Shown here in pieces: positions 53,665-64,000 of a DNA stretch of 64,000 nucleotides. Under the pieces are notes generated by a model. The model did not search any database and was not told where the DNA came from. It was given only the letters and a program-made list of their open reading frames with translations. Origin of the DNA: Ursus arctos (Eukaryota > Chordata > Mammalia > Carnivora > Ursidae); contig NW_026622808.1 of the NCBI RefSeq assembly GCF_023065955.2, positions 48,496,475 to 48,560,474 of the forward strand. The letters run 5' to 3'. The stretch's first letter is position 1. Each line of letters begins with the position of its first letter. Position numbers and translations under genes: made by a program.

Positions 53665-54325
53665 TTCCCAAAGCGTGCCACCTACGGACATACCCTCCCT
53701 CCCCAGATGGACCTTGCTCAAAATCTGATAGACATTTCCACTGAATTTCTGTCTTTAGCATCCTCTGCCTTAATGTTTTGGTTTCATCTCCTTTACAGAA
53801 TTCTCTAGGCCCTCCCTTCAATGAGCGCTATTCTAAAACGCTCTTCCTCTTCCTTCAAGCCTTCATACACTGAAGTGCTAGCACGTCTAATAGAGGGCCA
53901 GAGCCCCCTGGGTCCTCTCCATGCAAACTAGTAAAGCCTCCATCTGCTTTTACCTTTTCTCACTGTTGGTCTAAGACCCAGCCCAATGTCATTCTGTTAC
54001 ATGCGTTTAGGAAGTGTTCACTTCATTTTAACCTTAAAATGAAGGTTAAATTCTGTGCTTAAATTCTGTGCTCTTTCTTCTTTCATGTGCCGTCTCGCTG
54101 CTGCCTTGTCTTGAACCATATTCTGATCATTTTCCTATGTTGTCTAACACAGTCTGTGCAGAAGCAGAATATAAATCGTAATCTTCAAGGCTAAATGCGC
54201 TACTTATTTTTTATCGGAATTATTCGGCACCTGTACTAAGGAGTGTGGACTTTTTAATTTCTAGTTCGTTTATTGGTGAACGGAAAATATCCTTTAAAAA
54301 CCGATCAAAATAAAAGGTTTTTAAC
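53665..54325. other. Unassigned DNA with a small palindrome
   Basis: No gene or family is recognised. It holds a perfect 11 bp inverted repeat and an adjacent 13 bp tandem repeat at 54021-54071. Confidence 0.45.
54021..54071. repeat. Perfect 11 bp inverted repeat plus 13 bp direct repeat
   Basis: CTTCATTTTAA (54021-54031) pairs perfectly with TTAAAATGAAG (54034-54044) across a CC loop. TTAAATTCTGTGC is then repeated exactly at 54046-54058 and 54059-54071. The combination suggests replication slippage or template switching at a hairpin. Confidence 0.9.
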
Positions 54326-54329
54326 TTTG

Positions 54330-54600
54330 AAAAGAACTTTAAAATTTAAATCTTTTCAAGTTTATAAAATTTGTGTGAGTTATAAAGAATAGAGGTTCAA
54401 TGAATGCCTGTGTACCCACCACTCAGTTTATGGGGAAAAATATTACTTTTTCTCTGAAACCCCCTTAAGGGCCCACCCCTGAAAACATGGCTTCCTCTTC
54501 TCTTCAGAGGTAAGACTCTCCACCGAATTTATTTTACTCCAATGATTAAATGAATATGTCACAACTTCTGCTTGCATTTTACTGTTGATGGACATTGAGT
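54330..54600 (-). mobile_element. Old LINE 3'UTR fragment (antisense)
   Basis: 'caatgaatgcctgtgtaccc' then 'accactcagtttatgggg' is the antisense L1M 3'UTR motif 'cccatgtacccatcaccca'. Boundaries are uncertain. Confidence 0.4.
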
Positions 54601-54614
54601 TCTTGCCAGTGTTT

Positions 54615-55690
54615 TTAAAATTAGACTTTTGTTTTGAGATAATTGTAGTCTCACATGTAGTTAGTTACAAGAAAGAATACAGAGCTCCCATACAACTTTA
54701 CCCAGTTTTCCCCCAAATGTGATAACTTGTAAAGCTCTAGTACGACGCCATGGCCAGGATATTAACACTGATGTACATTTCCATCAGCCCAAGGATAGCC
54801 ACGCTGACGTTTCCCAAACACTACTGCCCAAACACTACCGCTGTCCTTAACCTGAGACTACCAATAATCTGTTCTCCATTTCTGGAATTTTCTCTTTTCA
54901 AAAATTTTTTTCTAAATGGAATCATACAGTATATAACCTTTTAGGATTGTTTTTTCCCATTCAGCCTAATTTTCTGGAAATACATCCAGCCAGTTGCACG
55001 TAACAATACTTCAGTTTCTTTTACTGCTGAGTCATAGCGTGGTATGAACAGACCATAGTTTGTTTAGCCACTTCCCTGTTCAGCAGCATCAGGTATTTCC
55101 AGTTTTTGGCTTTTACAAATAAAGCTGCTATGAACATTTGGGCCCAGGTTTGGATGGGACCCTAAATCTTCATTTCTCTATGGTAAGTGCCCAGGAGAGC
55201 AATTGCTGGGTCAGATAACAATTATATTTTTAGTTGTCCAAGAGAATGCAAAACAGTTTTTCCAGAGCGGCTGTGCCATTTCCATTCCTACCAGCAATGC
55301 TTGAGTGATTCACTTTCTTCTCATTCTCCCCGGTTTCTTGTGTCGTCATTTTGCTTTATTTTATCTGTTCTGATAAGTGGATGGTTGAACCACACCATGG
55401 CCTTGATTTGCATTTCCATTAGGGCTAATGATGCCAGACATCTTTTCATGTGCTTATTTATCATCATTATGTCTTCTTTGGTGCAATGTCTTTTCAGGTC
55501 TTTTGCCCCTGTTCCATTGGAATTGTTTGGTTTTTGAATGTGGAGTTTTAAGACTTCTTTAAGGATTCTTGGATACCTGATCTTTGGTGGCTATGTGGTT
55601 TGGGAATACTTTCTCTCAATCTCTAGTTTGTCTTTTTATCTTCTTAATAGGGTCCTTAGGTCCTGACCAGTTTGCCATCTGTTCACTGCC
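54615..55690 (-). mobile_element. L1 3' region (antisense)
   Basis: 'ccatacaactttacccagtt', 'tttactgctgagtcatagcg', 'agaccatagtttgtttagcc', 'ttacaaataaagctgctatg', 'gagagcaattgctgggtcag', 'gatttgcatttccattaggg' and 'cttttgcccctgttccattg' are the standard antisense L1 series. The 116-codon frame 55187-55537 is translation of this non-coding strand. Confidence 0.78.
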
Positions 55691-55821
55691 CATAGTTATA
55701 TAGATCTGCCCCATGCCCTCCAGAGTTTTAGTTGCACTTGGTGGAAGAAATAGAAAGGACTCTTATCTACTCTTTCTTCCCAGAAGTGTAAGTGACACGG
55801 TTCTTTTTTTTTTTTTTTTCT

Positions 55822-56040
55822 TACACCTAGGCTGTGCTGTCCAATGTATTTGCCACAGGTACATGTGGATATTTCAATTAACATGAATTAAAATAAAATA
55901 AAATGTTCATCTCTTTTGTCACAGTAGCCACATTTCAAGTGCTCAAATAGCCACATGTGGCAAGTGGCTACTATACCAGACAATCAGATGATAGAATATT
56001 TCCTTCGACATCAAAGTAACTACGAGGCAGCACTGGCCTA
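55822..56040. mobile_element. hAT-type non-autonomous DNA transposon
   Basis: Ends are inverted: 'ctgtgctgtccaatg' at the left and the reverse complement 'cagtgctgcctcgtag' at the right, matching the hAT-Charlie terminus CAGTGCTGTCC. The interior has 'cagtagccacatttcaagtg' and 'gccacatgtggcaagtggct', a known motif of such elements. It sits between two antisense L1 pieces. A 19-base T-run precedes it (55804-55822). Confidence 0.7.
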
Positions 56041-56044
56041 AAGG

Positions 56045-56485
56045 TTATGCCTCAGAGCAGAGTTGCTGAGTTGAAGAGTATAAGCTTCTTAGCATTTATT
56101 AGGTAATGCTAAAGGTGTTTTCCGAAGTATTGTATTGATTTGTGCTTCCATCAGCTGTGGATACGAATCCCTATTGTTCCACATTTGTGTTAACACTGGG
56201 TACTCTCCGGCTTCAAACATCTTGCTGTATTGATGAGAGTGAAAATGATAAGGTATCATTTTCACATTTACTAAGGAGAATGGATGTCTTTTTATGTACT
56301 TGTTTATTGTTATGAAAGAAGCTATTCAGATCTTTTGCCCATTTTTCTGTCGGGTTGTTCATTAGTTTTCTTATTAGTTTATGGGAATTTTAAAAATATG
56401 ACGGATACGAATCTTTTGTCAAGCGGGAGGACTGAAAAGTGTCTACTCTGCTTTGTAGCTGTCATTTACTCTGTGATGTTTATTA
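56045..56485 (-). mobile_element. L1 fragment (antisense)
   Basis: 'gtgttttccgaagtattgta', 'tttgtgcttccatcagctgt', 'gatcttttgcccatttttct', 'gtcgggttgttcattagttt' and 'gatacgaatcttttgtc' follow the antisense L1 series. The hAT element separates it from the preceding L1, but the two cover overlapping L1 positions, so they may be separate copies. Confidence 0.65.
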
Positions 56486-56489
56486 TTTA

Positions 56490-56870
56490 GTATAGGATAG
56501 GCTTAGCTGGGGTAACAAATACATCTTGGGTCTCAGTGGAGTAACCAAGTCTGGTGTTAGTAGTGAGGACCTCCATCTTGAAGCTGTCCCTTAGGAAACG
56601 TATGGCCTTCCAAGTTGCTGAGGTAAGGGAAGCACAGCTGGAGGGCTGTACAAATTGTTTTTAAGTGCTAAGCCTGGAAGTGGTTTATGTCACAACTATT
56701 CAAATTACATCTAATCATGAGGCCCTGGTGTAATGCAAGGGAGGCTGGGAAGCGTAGAGCAAGACAATGACATTTGGGAGTACTCATGGTTTCTGCTTCA
56801 GGGTGTTTCATATGAACAGATGATCTTCATTTTAAGGTAATGGAGCGTAAGTCTCTTTCTTCATGGTTTC
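56490..56870. repeat. Possible ancient dispersed repeat, family uncertain
   Basis: 'aggcttagctggggtaacaa' then 'atacatcttgggtctcagtg', 'gctggagggctgtacaaatt' and 'ggaagtggtttatgtcacaa' resemble a known-style mammalian repeat ('ataacaaatacc..ctcagtggctt') that I cannot place. Confidence 0.3.
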
Positions 56871-56889
56871 TACTTCCGGAGTGTTTAAG

Positions 56890-57102
56890 AAAGCCTTCTG
56901 AGCATGTGCATGCTGGGGAGGGGGAGGCGGAGGGGCAGAGGCAGAGGGAGAGGGAGACAGAGAATCCCAAGCAGGCTCCACACCCAACTCAGAGCTCATC
57001 AAGGGGGGACCTCAGGGGAGTTCAATCTCATGACCCTGAGATCATGACCCCAGCCAAAATCAAGAGCTGGACACTTAATTGACTGAGCCACCGAGGCACC
57101 CC
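56890..57102 (-). mobile_element. CAN-SINE (older type), antisense, tail lost
   Basis: 'gagcatgtgcatgctgggga', a GA/GG-rich block, 'caagcaggctccacacccaa', 'gaccctgagatcatgacccc', 'attgactgagccaccgaggc' and 'acccct'. The T-tail is absent or eroded and no TSD is visible, so this is an older copy. Confidence 0.85.
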
Positions 57103-57149
57103 TGCCTTATTTTAAATATTAGATTTTTATAAAGATACCTGGTAAGGCA

Positions 57150-57640
57150 GAGATCTCCACTATGTGTTTCCTGTGATGGGCTGTTTTGACTATTCTTTTC
57201 TTTGCCCTACTATTTAAATTTCACAATTTTCTTGTCAAGTTTCAAAGTAAAACCTACTGGGAGTGAACGTGTGGATCGATTTGGGAAGAAGTGGTATCTT
57301 TACAATCTTGAGTTTTCCTGTCTATGAGCCATGGTACATCTCTACATCTATCTATTTAGCTCTCATTTAATATGTTTCAATAAAATTTCACAGCCTTTTG
57401 ATGTTGGTAATGTCTTGTACATCTTTGGTTTGATTGATTTGTCGGTGTTATTGCAAATGCTATCTTTTTAAAAAATTACATATTTCAAGTGCTTTTCGTG
57501 TAAGGAAATTTAATTTCTTTTCTATATGTGTGCTCTTTTCTATTTTTAGATGTTTCCTCCTGGCTTCCATCCAGAAACAAGGTTTAAATGGCTAATTTTA
57601 TTTTCTATCCTAAGAGGTACAGTTTTATGTCTAGTTTATT
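57150..57640 (-). mobile_element. L1 ORF2 C-terminal region (antisense)
   Basis: 'gatcgatttgggaagaagtg', 'gtatctttacaatcttgagt', 'cttttgatgttggtaatgtc' and 'tgtcggtgttattgcaaatg' are antisense of the ORF2 region also present in the inverted L1 near 29400. Heavily mutated. Confidence 0.65.
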
Positions 57641-57644
57641 GCTG

Positions 57645-59090
57645 AGGGTGTGATTTTTAAGCTCAGGTATATGTGTAGACGCTCCTTTTAGGCCTCTGAC
57701 TCTGAACGACTATTCTCAGGTCTTCATTCCCTGTGAGGCCTTCAAAAATGAAGCCCAAAGTTATCTGGGCTTAGAAGACGCCTTGGGGGTGAAAGTGAGC
57801 TGTTCTCTGCTTACCATGTTGAACTTCTGTTTTCCCTTAACTGTAGGTCTCTGGAGAATCCTTATCTTCTTGCTGATTTGTTAATGCAGTAAAAGAGAAG
57901 TTCGTATTTTTATTTATTTTCATTTAGTTTTAGTCAAGGGGGTTGGTTTATTTGATCTGGCCCACTGCCAGGCACTGAAGTTGAGGAAGATGTACTAATA
58001 TGTAGATGATTTAAATCCCTTTAAAACACAATATTTATAATAAATCTGAAAAGGTAGCCCTTATAATTTTTTAAAGCCTTACTTTAAATGACTTAGTTCA
58101 ACTGAATTACAAATCTCTGTAGCCAAATTATTGCTATTCAAGCTTCTTTAACTGATTACTATACCTCCAGCCCCATTTTTCTTTCTTCTTTGGTTGTTAA
58201 GTCAATACAGAGCTCTAAGGGTTGCGGTCAACAAAGTTACCTTATCCTTTTTGTTACATGGATTGACAATTTAAAAAACTTCACTCAGCCTCCAAACACC
58301 ATGTACATTCTGAGACAGAGTTGATGCTATCCTTGATAGATCTTGCAAAGTCCAATTGTCTCTAGTACAAAGTCTCCTGCTTTCCCTGCCACTTAATCAA
58401 CACGTGGCTATTGAGTTTCTACCACAAATCTGTTATGTGGTAATGGCAAGCTTGTTCTGATAACCACCAGGTGTTAAGCCAGATTTTCCCTAGGGTGAGA
58501 ATCTGACTAAACCGATCTCCTGTGATTACCCTACTTCTGCCCTCCTTTCCACAGATTCCCTGTAAGCATTTCTCAGGGAGGGAGACTGAAGTGTGTACAA
58601 AAGTGTGTACCTAATTGCTTGAGATTTCTTTTCTGTGAATGGTCTAGCCAACACACAAAACACAGCGATAATAATTTAAGCCCTTAAGAAAGCTCTGGCA
58701 ATTGAGTTAAGGAAAATTTAAAATGATCAATATATGTGGTGCTGTATCATTATAATTAATATTAAAATACTTAAAACAATATCCCAGTTTATTAACTTCT
58801 TTCTTGCTAAGTGAACATTAATGGCTCACAGGTATCATATGGATGTATGATCTCATCATTAGTGATCTGTTATTAATCTTGTTCTATGATTTCAAAAAAA
58901 TCTGACAAATATTTCTCATGAAGTTCATATCTGCTCAGATCATTAAAACACTTCCCTTTTGAGTGGTTGATAAAGTTAATTGATATATATTTTCACATAA
59001 TTGATCCCTGTTTGCTGTTGAGAAAGAAAATAGAGATGAGGAGATGGGGGGAAAAATCCATTATTTAATTACTCACAGTTAACCGCTATA
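57645..59090. other. Repeat-poor AT-rich DNA, no gene seen
   Basis: No transposon is recognised. The part at about 58660-59010 is AT-rich but complex, with several ATTA/TAAT cores ('tataattaatattaa' near 58750, 'gttaattgata' near 58975). There is no open frame of note. Possible conserved non-coding DNA, unproven. Confidence 0.4.
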
Positions 59091-59094
59091 GTAC

Positions 59095-59985
59095 TTTCAA
59101 AAATGTTTTATTATAAAATAGTTTAAAATTTACAGAAAGGTTGTAAGAATCAGACCGAAAACGCCCATGTTCTCCTCACCTAGATTATATATACATAATA
59201 ATACGTAGACTATACATAAAAATCCAATTATATGGAGATTATAATATATTTATTATTTATATTATCTATTTCTATATTATGCATTCATATATTTTATATA
59301 GGATATAGTTGTCTTTTATATATACACCTATATGTATATATATATTTATTATTATTTTTCCGAATCATTGGAGTGGAAGTTGCATCTGTCTTACCCCTTT
59401 ACCTCTGAGTGTTCCAGGATATATTTCCTAAGAAAAAAGACTTTCCATTACATAGCCATAATTCAATGATAAACTTAGAAAGTTTAGCATTAATACAATA
59501 CCCTCAATTAAAATGCAGACTGTTTTTAAATTTTATCAGTTTTTTTCAATAATGTTGCTTATAACAATTTCCCCTCATTCAGGATTCCATCAAGAATTAG
59601 TTATATAAGGACACCTGGGTGGCTTAGTCAGTTGAGCATGTGCCTTTGGCTCAGGTCATGATCCCAGGGTCTTGGGATTGAGCACCTGCATTGGGCTCCC
59701 TGCTCAACGGGGAGTCTGCTTATTCCTCTGCCCCTCCACCCACTGTGCTTGTTCTCTCTCTCTCCCTCTCTCTCTCTCACTTTCAAATAGATAAATAAAA
59801 TCTTAAAAGATAAAAAGAATCATGTATATAATTTAGGAGTCATGTCTCTTTGGTCTTTTTAAATTTGAAACATTTCTTTAGCCTTTCTTTATCTTTCGAC
59901 ATTGAGGTTTTTGTGGAGAAGAGGCCAGTTGATTTCTAAAATGCATCTCAATTTGTCTGATATTTCTTAATTTTGAAAGGGCTTT
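59095..59985 (-). mobile_element. Ancient L1M 3'UTR (antisense), SINE-interrupted
   Basis: 'aaatttacagaaaggttgta', 'gaccgaaaacgcccatgttc', 'tcctcacctagattatatat', 'gaggattccatcaagaatta'-like and, after the SINE, 'ggagtcatgtctctttggtc' are colinear antisense old L1. An AT-rich tract lies at 59185-59350. Confidence 0.55.
59591..59830 (+). mobile_element. CAN-SINE (older type), imperfect TSD
   Basis: The SINE (59609-59809) reads 'ggacacctgggtggcttagt', 'cagttgagcatgtgcctttg', 'gctcaggtcatgatcccagg', 'ctccctgctcaacggggagt', CT-rich body, then ATAAATAAAATC. Flanks AGAATTAGTTATATA and AGAATCATGTATATA agree at 12 of 15 positions. The older head form is shared across caniform carnivores. Confidence 0.9.
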
Positions 59986-59999
59986 GAAAGAGTTGTATA

Positions 60000-61060
60000 A
60001 ACTCACTGTCAACCTTGCCTTCCCATTTTCTCTTGAGATCCTAATTCAGTCTGACTTTTATCCATACTTTAAGATTGCCTGTTTTTAGGTCATCGGTGAT
60101 CTTCATGTCACAAAATTCAATGGACAATTCTCAGTTCTCCTCCTACCCAAACTCTTAGCAGAATTTGCTAGAATTCATCTCCTCCTCTTTGAGAGTACCA
60201 TGCTTTCTTCACTAGGTTTCCTTCACACAGCTATTTCTTTTATCTCCTTCCTCAATGATCCTCTTTTCTGAGTAAGTTTTACTAGACTCTCCTAATCTTC
60301 CAGGACCCTAAATGATGGAATTCCACAGAGCTCAGGCCTCAGACCTCCTTGCCTTCTTCATTCATTTTTCAAAGTAGTCTCAACTACATAGAAAATGGAT
60401 TGATATACCATTTATATGTCATCCCAAATCTATGATACCAGCCTAAGCTTCAGTCCCAAGCTCCACATCATGTATCCAACTGTCTACCCCCCATTTAGAG
60501 CTCTGATAGGCATCTCAAACTTAACATGTCCCTTATCAAAACTCTTGATTATTCTTCTAAAACCTGCCAATCTTTTTGTTCTGCTCAGAATGAAAACTGA
60601 AATTCCCAGTATGTAATGTGATTTCCCACTAATTCACTTACTTCATATCCTATGCCTCTCCTTTTACTTACTGTATCCCACCACGCCAAGTATACTTGTA
60701 CCTCAAGACCTTTATACTTGCTATCCCCTGTGAATCCACTTTCCCCAGATAACTACATGGCTTATTGTCTCTCTGTTTTTGAGGAAATAATCCCTCATCA
60801 GACAGGTGTTTCCTAACCACTTTACGTAATGAAATGTTACCCGCACGAGCCCTATCACTCTTTATTCAGTTTTCCCATTTTATTTTTCTTGGTTGCACTT
60901 ATTATTATCTTAAATATGGTTTTTTTTCTCTCTATTTTCTCTCTCACTGAAAAATTAACTCTGTGTGCATAGAGGCTGCTTTGTTTTACCCTCTATTGCA
61001 ACTCTTAGAATAGTCTTTGGCTCATAGCAGGCATTCTGTAAATATTTGTGAGGTGAATGA
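60000..61060 (+). mobile_element. L2 LINE 3' end (sense)
   Basis: 'cagagctcaggcctcagacc', 'gataggcatctcaaacttaa', 'catgtcccttatcaaaactc', 'ctcaagacctttatacttgc', 'tttccccagataactacatg', 'tgtttcctaaccactttacg', and the end 'catagcaggcattctgtaaa' then 'tatttgtgaggtgaatga' follow the L2 3' end in sense. No intact frame. Confidence 0.75.
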
Positions 61061-61089
61061 GTTCATATCCTCTCAGATCTTCTCTACCT

Positions 61090-61355
61090 ATAGAATGTCT
61101 ACTTAAAAATTATTTGGATAACACCCTCTCCATGGTTCCGTCAATTGCTTTTTTAGTAGTATGTCCTGAATATCTTTCTATATCACCAAATATAGATCTA
61201 AATACTTTTTAATCATTTTTAAGAGTATCTCAATTTATGGAGGTGCCATGGCTGATTTGTTCAAACTCAACTGAGGGACAGTTGGGTTGTTTTCAGTTTT
61301 TTGCTATTTCAAACAGTGCTATAATGAATAACCTTATACTGAAGTCTTTTTGTAA
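61090..61355 (-). mobile_element. Old L1 fragment (antisense)
   Basis: 'catggctgatttgttcaaac', 'gggttgttttcagttttttg' and 'cagtgctataatgaataacc' are the antisense L1 3' motifs (compare 'ggttgtttccagttttggct', 'ctgctatgaacat'). Confidence 0.55.
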
Positions 61356-61357
61356 TC

Positions 61358-61700
61358 CAATTCGTCAAACAACTATTGAGTATCTGCTATGTACAATTCA
61401 CTGGTCTGAACAATGGGATGGGAGAGCGGAGACAAATATGACATGGTTCTTGCATTCAGGGAACTCATGACCTACTCAGAGAGACAGAGGATGATAAATA
61501 AAGATGATGTGTTTTAGAGAATTATGAGGACTGTAAGGACTGTAAAGAGGTACAATATACCAGCAGAATTCAGGTATGGGAACTACCCGACATAAAGGAT
61601 GATACAGAAAAGCTTTCTGGAAGGTCTATGTATTTAAACTGAGCTTTGATAAAGGTTTCATTCAACCGGCAGAGGGACAGGAGTGGAGAGAGAGAGCCAC
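61358..61700 (-). mobile_element. L2-type fragment (antisense)
   Basis: 'caactattgagtatctgcta' then 'tgtacaattcactggtctga', 'gttcttgcattcagggaact' and 'agcagaattcaggt..gaaaagctttctggaagg' follow the antisense L2 pattern at 39370-39655. Confidence 0.5.
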
Positions 61701-61704
61701 ATAT

Positions 61705-63540
61705 CAGAAGATGGTGGGAACTATTCTTGGACAAGTGAGCTCTCTGGTTTGTCTAGAATACAAGGGAGGTGAGTGATAAGGCCAGACAGGTAGGTGGAGG
61801 GAGGAGCACATACCAGATTAAAAAAAAAAAAATCATTTGACAAAGGACACAGGTATAGAAAATAACGTAGAAATGGATCCATTTGACTTACCTATCAGAA
61901 CTTTTCCTTTTTGAGAAAAAAGTTTCTCTTACCCAGTGGGAATGCAGGTTCACTTTTTCCAGATGTTCTGATATTTGAAGAGAAGCTGAAAGATCTTTTT
62001 AAAATATGAAACTTCCTGACTTTAACTGTTAGCCATCAACTCAGACTTTTTTTCAAAACTTCTTTTTGTGAACCACAGAAACAAAATAAAAATGATAATA
62101 ATATGACTCTCAATCCACTTAACGGGCCATATCTGTTCTGTGACTCACCAGTTTGTAAATTCGCCTGAAGAGACTATGTCCTCTAATTTGGGGGACTTCC
62201 TTCTTTTTGGACCTTGAACCATAGCAAAAAGTTTCATTTTACATGGCAACCTACTATGAACACAAATAAACATATGGATAAAGCAAAACTCTTAGAAAAC
62301 AATACTTGATCCCAGTCCTTAATCCCGTCTAGTTCAGTCTAATCTAACCTAGTCTAAAAATGTTTGTCTTGATTTACTAAGTTAATGGTCAGGACTTACA
62401 CTGACAAACTGTATTAAAAACACTCTCCTGACTATGATGATTCTTTTGCCATCTAAACTTATGTTATTTTGTAATATGTCTTAAGAGTTGCCTCCTCAGG
62501 TGTTCAGGATTTAGAGAGCCAAATAGAATATGAATAGCTGTGGCCAGGACCTACTCTTTTTTCTCAGATCCGCAGTCTCAGCAAACCTAGCAGTTATTCA
62601 ACAAGGGGATGTTGGGGCTGGGAACTCTGGGAGTTTCCACAAGTCACCTTTTATATTCTGTGTTCCAATGGCTTTGGATCTGAAACCCTATTCCCTGATT
62701 TAGCTGGAGAAGATGGTCAGTGGGTTTCCATGAAGAAACCATTTGTGACCAGCTCCCCCAGTTCTCCTCCAACAATGTGCCCATGAACCTCTCCTCAAAT
62801 TTGAGATCCTCTTGATCTTGAGGCCAAATTAACTTGACTGACTACTCCTCCAGCTCCGATCCCAACTTCAGTCCAGGCCCTGACTGGTGGATTCATTGTG
62901 AAGAACAAGTCATAAAAAGCCCTACTGTTTCAAACCTTGTGTGATCAGAACCTATTCTGGTTACTAAGAAACACAAATAATTGTCGTTACCTTGAAATTA
63001 AATGTAGCCTAGAACATTCAATATTTGTCAGGTCATGTTGCAATTGAGCTACTGTATTCATAATGGATGTGTCACCATCATAAATATGACAAAAGGACAT
63101 TTTCAAAAAGATGATTATCCACACTGACGGGAGAGAAATACAAGCTCAAGAAATTAACATTCTCCCCACTGCCTTGTCTCTCTTTGCTTTGCATTATTTA
63201 GGGATCTCTAGTGACTTGACTGAAGTCCTCCCTGCCCCCCAAAACCCGCAGTGTGCTGAGCTTTTGGAATATACACCACCCTGATATCAAAGGAAGGACC
63301 CCTGTTGGAGGAGTTGACATTTCCCCTCTCATCTCTGGGTTAATGGAAAGACCTGTATTCAAAGGCACCTTTGTCTCAGCGGGAGCACCGTAAGACATCT
63401 TTGGTATTGATTTATATTGGTTGCAGGAACATGCTGGATCAAAGCCGAGGAGAGCAGGAGAAAGAAGCCAGATGCAGAGTAGATCCAAGGGAAGAACTGA
63501 AATATAGAACTTTTTACTTTGTTTAGCTAAACCGTGTAAT
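61705..63540. other. Unique DNA, no gene supported
   Basis: No transposon is recognised across ~1.8 kb. The 96-codon minus frame at 63198-63488 has no domain I recognise. A 12-base A-run lies near 61821. Confidence 0.4.
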
Positions 63541-63544
63541 AATA

Positions 63545-63640
63545 ACTGGCCAACATTTATTATGTATTATTATATTCTTTATATTTGTAGTATATTATTT
63601 ATTACAACACTTATTTATTATTATTATTATTTATTATTGA
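63545..63640. repeat. (TTA)n/(TAT)n low-complexity tract
   Basis: A/T-dominated stretch with repeated TAT, TTA and ATTATT units. The tyrosine/leucine-rich frame at 63562-63744 comes from it. Confidence 0.85.
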
Positions 63641-63649
63641 GTACTCACC

Positions 63650-63835
63650 ATACACAAAACCAGCATCTCCAATCCTCCTGCTCATGTGACTCTCCTGGGG
63701 AGTTTGTGAAACTACTCTTGTGCTGGCCTCACCCCCAAGACTGATTTAATTGGTCATGAGTGGGGCCCAGGCAATGGCATTTTTTCACAGCTCCCAGGCG
63801 ATTTTAATATGAAGACAGGGTCGAGATCCACTGTG
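63650..63835 (+). mobile_element. MER5A (hAT-Charlie), sense
   Basis: 'actctcctggggagtttgtg', 'ctggcctcacccccaagact', 'gagtggggcccaggcaatgg', 'cagctcccaggcgattttaa' and 'gagatccactgtg' give the MER5A order to its 3' terminus. Confidence 0.75.
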
Positions 63836-64000
63836 TTAGCTACTACTTAAAAGCTTTTTATTCAATCCTCATAATAGGTCTATAAGGTTGCTATTATCAT
63901 TATCCTCAATTTTCAGATGAGAGCATAAAAGTATAGAGAAGTTAAGCATTCTGCCCATGGTCAGACAGGCTAGTGAGGGATGGAATCCAAATGTGAAGCC
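63836..64000 (-). repeat. MIR (antisense), cut by window end
   Basis: 'aagctttttattcaatcctc', 'ggttgctattatcattatcc', 'tcagatgagagcataaaagt', 'gaagttaagcattctgccca' and 'cagacaggctagtgagggat' are antisense MIR; its 5' end lies beyond the window. Confidence 0.75.

Noticed and set aside
55187..55537. 116-codon plus-strand frame
   Set aside because: It is the non-coding strand of an antisense L1; the motifs match the L1 3' series rather than a protein family.
1..64000. Search for a novel gene system, operon, toxin, phage or CRISPR locus
   Set aside because: The whole window has mammalian repeat architecture, no long ORFs and no bacterial or viral gene order. Nothing supports such a system.

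Overview
This is nuclear DNA from a carnivoran mammal, most likely a bear (Ursidae, including giant panda). The main evidence is about seventeen CAN-SINE (tRNA-Lys-derived, SINEC) copies. The best preserved have the form I associate with ursid genomes: a head reading 'GGTGGCACAGCGGTTAAGCG', a pyrimidine-rich CT body and an (AAATA)n A-rich tail. Carnivore-type L1 3' ends (6981-7175, 7767-8040, 14372-14505) agree. The species assignment is inference from remembered family sequences.

I find no protein-coding gene, rRNA, functional tRNA, CRISPR array or bacterial-style operon. The longest open frame is 171 codons, and every open frame I examined is noise, antisense SINE, microsatellite translation or L1 ORF2 debris. 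The window reads as intergenic or deep intronic DNA, moderately AT-rich, made of layered transposable elements separated by unique sequence.

Layout. 0-5 kb: antisense L1, unique sequence with a TAATTA-rich patch near 2.5 kb, a SINE with target-site duplication (TSD), and an old L1 3' end. 7-13 kb: a ~5.6 kb decayed L1 (5'UTR-like part, ORF2, long 3'UTR) with a younger carnivore L1 tail nested inside and another just upstream. 13.9-14.2 kb: MIR sequence forming a ~58 bp, ~90% matched inverted repeat. 15-27 kb: unique DNA with SINEs, MIRs, MER20, an L2 and antisense L1. 27.5-34.6 kb: dense nesting, including SINE-in-SINE, an LTR fragment and an L1 with a classic 5' inversion. 34.6-37 kb: repeat-poor, with a TAATTA cluster. 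37-41.6 kb: MER20, an MLT1-like LTR, a small CpG-dense pocket, and L2s carrying a recent tandem duplication. 41.6-44.7 kb: the longest repeat-poor stretch. 45.3-49.3 kb: an internally deleted L1 carrying a 105 bp retrocopy. 49.4-57.6 kb: antisense L1s, two tandem SINEs, a CCAT microsatellite, MIRs and a hAT element. 57.6-64 kb: repeat-poor DNA, antisense L1, L2 in both orientations, MER5A, and a MIR cut by the window end.

There is no gene network here to describe. The content is a record of insertion, nesting, inversion and duplication, plus a few unique blocks that could hold regulatory DNA. I did not find an undescribed biological system. The items most worth checking are the hairpin near 14.0 kb, the CpG pocket with a strong splice-donor match near 38.4 kb, the TAATTA cluster near 35.0 kb, and the clean-TSD SINEs, which may be lineage-specific or polymorphic. 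Repeat family names come from recognition, not a database run, and element edges without TSDs are accurate to only a few tens of bases.
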